NCBI GenBank assembly: GCA_036927565.1
Contig: JAYESD010000005.1
Coordinates: forward strand, 91,614,301-91,678,300
Source: Tuctoria greenei
Lineage: Eukaryota; Streptophyta; Magnoliopsida; Poales; Poaceae
Direction of reading: 5' to 3'
DNA length: 64,000 bases
Each line of letters opens with the position of its first letter. The stretch's first letter is position 1. Under the pieces are notes generated by a model. That model saw only the letters and a list, made by a program, of their open reading frames with translations. It was not told where the DNA came from and ran no database searches. Positions 57,433 through 64,000 of the stretch are shown here, piece by piece. Both the position numbers and the translations under genes were made by a program.

Positions 57433-57753
57433 AACAGCCATGGCTCTCACAATTAAGTCTAGGTCTCCTATTGAGAAGTTTTGAAGATGTTTAGATCGTA
57501 ATAGCTATAGTAAGTGTGGTGTGCAGAATTCTCTATGGTGTGTGCTTGGTGTGAGTTGTGGAATGCTTTGGCGATTTGTCCACATCTGCACATAGTAGAG
57601 AGATGTGGGATGCTTTGCCATTTTCCAAATCCTCATATAGGGTTATATCAATAAAGAGAGTTACTTAGTTTCAGATACCTTGATGCATATAGTTTAGGGA
57701 CACTTTCTTTCAAATTCTGAATTCTTCCATCTCGTACTCTTTTCCCGCCCATA
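57433..57753 (+). other. H spacer between the extra ORF and gag, possible intron end
   Basis: About 320 bp without coding sequence. It contains AATAAA at about 57650 and finishes CGTACTCTTTTCCCGCCCATAG, a pyrimidine tract plus AG that looks like a plant 3' splice site just before gag. Confidence 0.5.
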
Positions 57754-58347
57754 GATGCCGACGGTAACCCGCAACCAAAGGAAGCCAATGGTGATGATGA
57801 CAATGTTGAAGCTCCTGAGAATGTCAACCTTAGACCTGATGCCAGCAACATTGAGCGCCTCATAGCCATGCAAAACCAACTTATGCAGACTATAATGCAA
57901 CCCTTTGGACAGCTGCAAGCCAACAACAACAACAACAACCAAAACCACATGCCTGCGCCACCACCGCCACCTCCACCCCTGCCGCCCCACAATCGCCTAG
58001 GAGACTTTACGAGGACCAAAGCACCTAATTTTCCTAAAGCCAATGATCCTATGAAAGTTGATGACTGGCTGAAATCTGTTGAGAAGAAGCTTGCTATTGT
58101 TTAATACAATGATCGGGAGAAGGTTCTCTTTGCATCACACCAGCTAGTTGGAGCCACTGCAGATTGGTGGGAAGCTCTTTGCAATGCCCATGCTAATCAA
58201 GAGATAATCACTTGGGTTGAATTCAAGGAGAGTTTTCCGCTCACACTATGTACCTCAAGGAGTCATGATACTGAAGAGGCAGGAATTTGAGAACCTCATG
58301 TAAGGAAGAATGAGTAGTTCGCACAACTGTGAAGGTATGCTCCAGAG
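57754..58347 (+). pseudogene. H gag, first part
   Basis: In the frame DADGNPQPKEANG it has a helical segment (IERLIAMQNQLMQTIMQ), a poly-Asn and Pro-rich run, then capsid start (TKAPNFPKANDPMKVDDWLKS), as in Tekay/Del-like Gag. A CAA codon is TAA at 58102-58104; beyond it FASHQLVGATADWWEAL and further capsid sequence run to the solo LTR at 58348. Frameshifts near 58235. Confidence 0.8.
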
Positions 58348-59023
58348 TGTAACACCCCAAATTTAAATACAATCGAATTTTGAATTTATAATAATTTAAA
58401 CATTTAAAATTTAAGTAGGAAAGGAATTAAATTAAAATATTGTTTGAAATTGTGCATTGAATTCTTGTGAGTGCATGCATGTGTATGTGCTTTGAAGTTA
58501 AAATTTAATTTATAAAACTTGCTGACAATTTGGTTTGAATTTGAAATCTAAAATTTAACTAAAGAAAAGAGCAGTTCAAATAAAAAGAAAACCCTTCTTC
58601 CTATTAAAACCTCTCCTGGGCTGAAATCCATTCTTCTTTCTTTTCATCCCCGGCCCAGCTCGCCCTCATCACGTTGGCCCAACCCAACCATAGCTTTGTA
58701 TTCTCTTTTATTTCTCTGTCCAGCGGGCCCCACCTGTCGGCGCCCTTCTCAGCCCCTCCCTACCCAGCCAGCCCAACCCGCTCAGTGCATTGGAATCCCT
58801 CTCCCTCTCTTACTTGCAGACCCTACGCGCGCCTAGGATCCCTCTGCTCCACTTCCTTTTCCCTCACTGCCTTGCGGGCCCCATGCATACAGCTTTCTTC
58901 CTCCCTGCCCCGCTGCCCTCTCTCTCGCGCGGGTCACGCGATCCGCGTGAGTGCCCGTGGCGCGGACGCCAAAGCCCCGAAAATATCTGGATCCCATCTT
59001 CGTGTCGCGCACGCATCCTCCTC

Positions 59024-59031
59024 TATATAAG
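59024..59031 (+). promoter_or_regulatory. TATA box of solo LTR L
   Basis: TATATAAG followed by a CCCTAACCCTAGCCC stretch, in the GC-rich section. Confidence 0.7.
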
Positions 59032-61180
59032 CGTCGCCCTAACCCTAGCCCGCCCTCCTGCTCCCGATTTCCAGTCGCGCCGCTGTTCCCCTTGCCAAGC
59101 CACTGCGTCGCGCAATTCGCCAGATCCACGCCGTGCCTGGCTCCATTAGCGTGTCGCCTTGCTTCTTGGTGTCACGCATGAGCTTTCCCCGCCGTCCCCG
59201 ACGGGAATCGACGCCCGAAACCCCTGCGCCGACGAAGACTTGGTAAAACCGCCGCACCTTACATCGTTCTGCCATTTCCATTCAATTCCTCCCCGTGATA
59301 ACCCCTTCTCCGTGTTTACCGCCCTCTGGAACACCCCTAGGGCGAGATGGCGCCGAGAGATCGCCGCCAAAACGCCACCCCGACAAAGACCCGACTCAAC
59401 CCCGCCGCCTCTCCGTCGCGCGCACCCACCGCGCCTCCTTGGACCATGAACCACCCCTTGGTGAGCTCCTCATGTCCTCCTCCGTCTTTCCGTGTAGCCG
59501 CGCCTAGCTTTCTGCGTTTTCCCTCACCGATTTGTGTGTGCCGGCGAGCTCGGGGGCCCCACCCATGTGGCGCCGTCGCCCTTGCCCAGTGAAGAAGCTC
59601 ACGACTTCTTTTGTTCCCACCCGTAGGATCTTCTTGTGCGGTATAGATTAAAAGATGCATACCCTTTCACTTAGATGAGTCTCGGCCATTAGATCTTGGT
59701 TCTACGAGCCAGATTAGATCCGCGAGACCCCTTCAGCATTTTAAATCATGGCCCTTCTCTTTAGATCCGTAGGCTACAGATAGGCCACATCACCAATTGA
59801 ATCTGCACCATTCGCATTGAATCTGATGGCTCTCTTTTAAGGCGGCATACCCTTTCGTAGTTTACATTTAACCCCTTGTATGTTTTTATCTATTAACCTG
59901 CAGCCCCTGGCTTTAATAGAAATGCCCCTGTAATGTTCTGTAATTAAATAAAATGATGTTTTAACCCCTGGAACCACTGGAAATTAGCATAGAACCCCCT
60001 GTTAACTTCTGAATAATTATAATAATGCCCCTGAGTGCTCTATTTTGCATGCAGGCCCCTAGAAACATTATAGAATAGCATTTAAATCCTGTGTGCTCAC
60101 TATTTCATGCAAATTGAACCCTGACATGTTCTGTATTAACACGTAGACTCCTATTAGTGCTGTTATGAGTTAATTTAACATTGTGCCATGCTGTTTGCAT
60201 ATAAAATTATATTGCTTTCACATAGAACGCCTCTAGCAGATGTCCAGTAATATTTAAATTTCTTAGACCACATAATAAATTATTTTTGCATGTAATTTAT
60301 GTATAGCTTATAATTAATTAATTAATAGGTGCATGACTAAAATGCTAGGATTTGCTTGTGTGCTATTGTAGTATTCGTATTTGCATGAAATACACTCCTC
60401 AATATTTGTTAAAGCACATTAATACTGAAAGTATGTAATAAAATGTGTTATTTCATGTGATAAGAATTATGATCTAGAAATATACTTGTGAATATATTCT
60501 TGCACCTAGACTTAATCTGTTATTACATGCATGATAAATATGTCCTTGCATTTGTAAGTGATTCACAACCTACGCTTACTTTATTATTGCATGCATAGTA
60601 ATATAAATGTGTATTCTTGTTAAATTCAATAAATTGCTATAGAAACCCTTTTTGTTATCTTAATCATTATTATAATATGCTAGTTAAATTATGAACATTG
60701 TTATAACTTGATAAACACTCGTAACAACGTGTTAAGTCGATATCGTGCGTAGGCTCTCGTTACACCGTAGGATATTCGCGTTGTACTCTTCATTTACTTG
60801 TTCTGCTTGTATGGTGTAATGTTATTGAATGTATTTCGTCTGTATCTCTCTTTCGGTAGTTTGTTCATGTTCGCATGATGATCGGGATGCGATGTGAAGA
60901 CTTGGACGATGGAGCGTTCTACCCAGAACACTGAGCAGCTACATGAAATAAAGAAAAGGCAAGTGTCCTTGACCACTTTGCACCGGTTAGGAATTATTAA
61001 GGACTTAGATAAAATTAGTTGCATGCAAGTCTTAAATTGAATTCTATATTAGGAAGTTTCCTAGATTTCTATATTATCCCTTGTCGCTGAGTTTGGGATG
61101 GTATTGTTGGGACTTGGGAGTGTGTTAACGCTTAGCCCTGCTGTCATTAGTTGGGTGGTAATGTTAACTTGATATAATGC

Positions 61181-61231
<51 letters not shown>
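61181..61231 (+). repeat. (ATT)17 microsatellite
   Basis: About 17 uninterrupted ATT units within L. It gives a run of isoleucine in a minus-strand frame, which is not a gene. Confidence 0.95.
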
Positions 61232-61854
61232 CACATATGGGATGGTTATGGATATGTATATAGTAGATAGGAATCTAGACAGGCAGGATTGAGTGGTGGG
61301 TGCAGTACGCACGAGACTCGAGTTCATTGTGTTGGCGCCTGTTCTAGATTCTAAGGACCAGTTCTTGGTGACATTGCGACCATGTATTACCGTGCCACCA
61401 CATGACGGTATGAAACGGCTTAACCAATTAATTAGGAGATCTTTCAATGAGTATGGGCAATGGATTGGTGCGGGGAATGAGTTCAACGCTATCTGCTCTG
61501 GGATCCGCATGGCTCAAGAGAGGGCTGCCACGTCGGAGGGTGTACTCCAGTATGTCGTGGTAGGCTAAACCTTAGAGTGCTCGTACTTGTTGGGAGACCC
61601 TTTGTAAAGGCTCTGTTGTGACCTTCTGGCCACACACCTTAGGTAGTATGAAGTGTGACTAATCCTCATTAGCATAAAGAAGGTTCTTAGTCCACCTGGA
61701 GATAGGGGATGAAATCACAACATGTGGGTAAAGTGGTACAAACTCTGCAGAGTATAAATCTATTTAGATAGTCGGGCTCACGGTCACGAGCGCGCCTGGT
61801 AGTACTGCCTTGATTAGTTGGGACTGGTTGGTTGGTAGCCCGGTGGTGTAACCC

Positions 61855-61975
61855 AGTGAGTTGGCAGTCGGGTGGGTAACCCGATGAGTTTGGTCCCGGG
61901 TGGGGTAACCCGATGAGTTTGGTCCCGGTTGGGTAACCTGGACGGTGGTGAGTCGGGTGGGTGTAACCCGACAGT
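61855..61975 (+). repeat. Short tandem repeats of GGGTAACCCGATGAGTT type in L
   Basis: About five imperfect units of 27-35 bp with the core GTGGGTAACCCGATGAGTT or GGTTGGGTAACCTGG. Specific to L in this window. Confidence 0.8.
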
Positions 61976-62431
61976 ATATATTATTATGGGATATATATGT
62001 CCTTCACCTAGTAAATAGGATTCTAAGTTCAACATAGGAAATTAAGGATGCATAGAGGCTTAACCCGTGTCAGCCTTTCCTCATTGAATAACCCGCATGT
62101 CATAACTTCCACACTTGCGGAGTACATTAGGTACTCATCCTTGCTTCTTTCCTTTTCTGTTTTTTTTTGTACATGTCATGCTGCTCAGGTAAAAGATGAT
62201 CAAGCGAAGATGGAGTCTAGAAGGTCACGTTGCTGCCAGTCGATTTGCCTGTGGCGTGTCCTGCTTGCTTTCACTTTTTCCGCTGTTGCTCGTAATTGTT
62301 TTAAGGTATTTAATTGTTGTTTTATTCGATATAGAACTATTTACCATATTTTGTCATGCATGTATGATCAACTGATCCTGGCATACATGCAGGTTTGCCC
62401 TATTTTACTTTATATAAAATGGGGTGTGACA

Positions 62432-62871
62432 CAGAGGACTTTAATACAGACCGTAGGAAGCAATACTTGCTCATGAGGGGTCTGAATAATGAAATTCAAG
62501 TTCAATTGCACAATGGTGACTATGCAAACTTCTAAAAGCTTGTTGACAAGGCTATTGTGGTTGAAAGCAAGGTCCTTGAAATATAACAGGACATAAAGAG
62601 GAAGATGCCGTATCAGGGACAACCACAAGGAAGCAATGTTCACCCCTGCTACGCGCTGCCCAATGCGCCATACTACAGCACGTATGCTCCTGTTTTTCGC
62701 CCAGCTAATCCACCCTGCCAAAATCATCCAATGCAGCAACGCCATCCCATAAAAGTACCCTGCTTACCCATGCTGCCTGCACCTCATCCTAATATGGGTG
62801 CGTATGCCCAAAACTGGCCTCACCCAAACTTTTTTGTCGCTACTAGTAACAAGAAATGATATACTTGTGGT
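62432..62871 (+). pseudogene. H gag, second part
   Basis: Gag resumes after L: EDFNTDRRKQYLLMRGLNNE, then NGDYANF with a TAA, KLVDKAIVVESKVLEI with a TAA at about 62584, then a Pro/Gln-rich linker to ATSNKK. The first Cys of the zinc knuckle is TGA (62857-62859), followed by YTCG, where LTR M interrupts at 62872. Confidence 0.82.
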
Positions 62872-63598
62872 TGTTGACGGTCCATAAGTGCCATATTTAG
62901 ACCGTCAATTCACCTCATAATGTGCACGAAAGAGAAACACAATGTAGTGGTAGGGTTAAAAACTAACCAATTCCACAAGTGTTGGTGTTCATATGTATGC
63001 AGGTGAATTTAGACTCAAAATACCAAGACATGCAGGGAGTAATTCATAAACTTGGATTTTGACGAATCAGGCGATGCCACGTGTCATCACATGGATCAAA
63101 TGGCCCACAATCAGAAGTATCCGAGGCCATCCAATGGTGTAACACCCATATCAAGGGATGGGACCCACCTGGCAAAGACCTGAAGAAAGCACAATCCTAA
63201 CGGGGCTGTGACCAGGTCAGCCGACCTTCTTAGTCGGCTGACTAGGAGTGGCGCCAAACTCAGTCAAATGCCACGTGTTGGCTCCTCCCGACTTGAAGAA
63301 GTCATTGGTGACTGATTCGCGCGCATTTGGTGGCGAGAACCGACCCTTCTCTACCTATAAATAGAACCCCACACCTCACTTCACACACACACCAAAAGTT
63401 GAGTATAGAATACCACTCCAAAGGTTTAGAGTAGTCCTAGAGGCTGCCAAGTAGAAGGAGAGTGTGGTGAAGAGTCTAGGAGAAGAAGGCTTGGGCTTGT
63501 CAAGTCCTTCTTCTACACTTGTACCCCTACAAATGTTTTATTCAAATCAAGTAAGCCTTTGTGAATTCATTTCAAGTTTGATTCTCAATTCATAGAAG
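62872..63598 (+). mobile_element. Athila-like LTR M (interrupted, 5' part)
   Basis: Starts TGTTGACGGTCCATAAG and follows the plan of the F LTR: AGACCGTCAATT, the GGTGAATT stretch, GCCACGTGTTGGCTCCTCC, TATAAATA at 63356-63363, and CACACACCAAAAG. It is clearly diverged from F, so a related family. A G2-family LTR interrupts it at 63599; whether M is a solo LTR or the start of a full element is not visible. Confidence 0.82.
63356..63363 (+). promoter_or_regulatory. TATA box of LTR M
   Basis: TATAAATA, in the same position relative to the flanking motifs as in the F LTR. Confidence 0.7.
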
Positions 63599-64000
63599 TG
63601 ATAGGATCTTGGTTCCCGATCTTTCGATGAGAATAGGAGGGTTCGATTTGTGGAGGAGAATACGTTGGCGATCCGACTACACCGTCCCCAAGACGATGCG
63701 CCTTAGCGATCGGTACACCGACTCCGAAGTTGTATTGATCTTGCTGGCGCACAATCAACCTGACCACGAGGGCCTTTGTTCCTGCAAGCAATCGAAGAAC
63801 ACGCAAGAACAAGAAGAACAAGCACTTATCTGTTGAATCAATCTAAAGTGGGGTTCTGGATACAAGTAGACGGGCGATCTAGTCGACACGCGCGTGTACA
63901 AGGAAGCAGCAGAAGCTAACTTACGAATAAACAAAAACCCACCAGCTAATGAGGGCGGCTGCTACTATTTATTACCTCCCTAGGGTCGTGAGAAACCCTA
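63599..64000 (-). repeat. G2-family LTR, minus strand, cut by window end
   Basis: Begins TGATAGGATCTTGGTTCC, the complement of the G2 LTR 3' end, and matches G2b LTRs at least to 64000. It is preceded by AGAAG (63594-63598), the presumed TSD. It is the 3' end of a third G2 copy, either solo or full length. Confidence 0.9.

Larger units (their letters stand above)
58348..62431 (+). mobile_element. Solo LTR L, about 4.1 kb, Tekay/Del-like, TSD CAGAG
   Basis: TGTAACACCCCAAATTTAAA to GGGGTGTGACA, ends inverted to each other. CAGAG precedes (58343-58347) and follows (62432-62436), and H gag continues across it. There is no primer site or coding sequence, so it is a solo LTR. It has an AT-rich U3 (58348-58600), a GC-rich promoter and leader (58640-59600) with TATATAAG at 59024, a repetitive CCCCTG-rich segment (59870-60070), a long AT-rich section, an ATT microsatellite, and a GGTAACCCGATGAGTTTGGT minirepeat (61850-61970). 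GC-rich frames at 58674-59660 are not genes. Confidence 0.88.
25663..64000 (+). mobile_element. Tekay/Del-like gypsy element H, multiply interrupted
   Basis: Removing C2 and G1b with one TSD copy each leaves a continuous LTR of about 2.8 kb (25663-25746, 44461-45365, 54357-56151), followed by a tRNA-Met primer site at 56155, an extra ORF, and gag (57754-58347 and 62432-62871). LTR ends (TTTAACACCC, presumably once TGTAACACCC, to GGGTGTCACA) match the style of K and L. pol and the 3' LTR are not seen: LTR M at 62872 interrupts gag and the window ends. The lineage is inferred from LTR type and gag. Confidence 0.75.

Noticed and set aside
58674..59660. Several overlapping frames of 80-120 residues on both strands in GC-rich sequence.
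   Set aside because: They overlap each other in all frames, show no domain, and lie within the promoter and leader section of solo LTR L.
61061..61510. A minus-strand frame with a long Ile run resembling a membrane helix.
   Set aside because: The run is the (ATT)n microsatellite read on the other strand.
1..64000. CRISPR arrays, tRNA or rRNA genes, centromeric satellite arrays and bacterial-type operons.
   Set aside because: None seen. Short repeats are LTR palindromes, microsatellites or leader minisatellites, and TGGTATCAGAG matches are primer-binding sites rather than tRNA genes.

Overview
This is a plant nuclear window, most likely from a grass. It consists almost entirely of LTR retrotransposons nested inside one another, with one hAT-type DNA transposon and one Tourist-like MITE. 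I see no host gene, tRNA, rRNA or centromeric satellite. The grass call rests on Sirevirus-type copia LTRs ending in a poly-C/CTCTAGGC block, grass-type CRM-like, Athila-like and Tekay/Del-like gypsy elements, and a Tourist-like MITE. Species cannot be fixed from sequence alone.

The nest can be unpicked because most insertions keep readable target-site duplications (TSDs). The oldest layer is an Athila-like gypsy remnant (J, 25347-25662). Into it went a Sirevirus on the minus strand (C1, 2926-25346) and a Tekay/Del-like gypsy on the plus strand (H, 25663 to beyond the right edge). C1 was later hit by two CRM-like gypsies (G1a, 1-2925; G2a, 3422-9759, TSD TACAC), a solo LTR (K, 11394-12914) and an Athila-like gypsy (F, 16463-24701, TSD GGGAT). 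The H 5' LTR was split by a second Sirevirus (C2, 25747-44455, TSD AATAT) and a CRM-like gypsy (G1b, 45366-54351, TSD ATAGC). The H gag region was split by a 4.1 kb solo LTR (L, 58348-62431, TSD CAGAG) and an Athila-type LTR (M, from 62872). The third layer is G2b inside C2 (28515-34598, minus), a hAT element inside C2 (37182-38393), a MITE inside the G1b 5' LTR (45545-45911), and a G2-family LTR inside M (from 63599, minus).

The G1 and G2 families are the most distinctive. Their LTR begins TGATGAGG, and the gag-pol frame runs about 75-80 codons into the 3' LTR, where it encodes a conserved C-terminal motif (GPITRARARQLNYQV in G2). Their integrases have no recognisable chromodomain. LTR-overlapping integrase plus a C-terminal motif of this kind is the arrangement described for centromeric (CRM) chromoviruses, so a centromeric or pericentromeric origin is plausible. 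Both G2 copies carry different large internal deletions.

Other notable points: the G1b 3' LTR carries two patches from two other LTR families although both ends of the element still match by TSD; Sirevirus-type palindromes (GGACTAGTCC / GGACAAGTCC) occur not only in the C1 and C2 LTRs but also upstream of the third ORF of C2, inside its gag-pol coding sequence, and in the LTR of the unrelated gypsy H; and H has an extra ORF between its primer-binding site and gag. Every coding region is broken by stops, frameshifts or insertions. None should be read as an expressed host gene.
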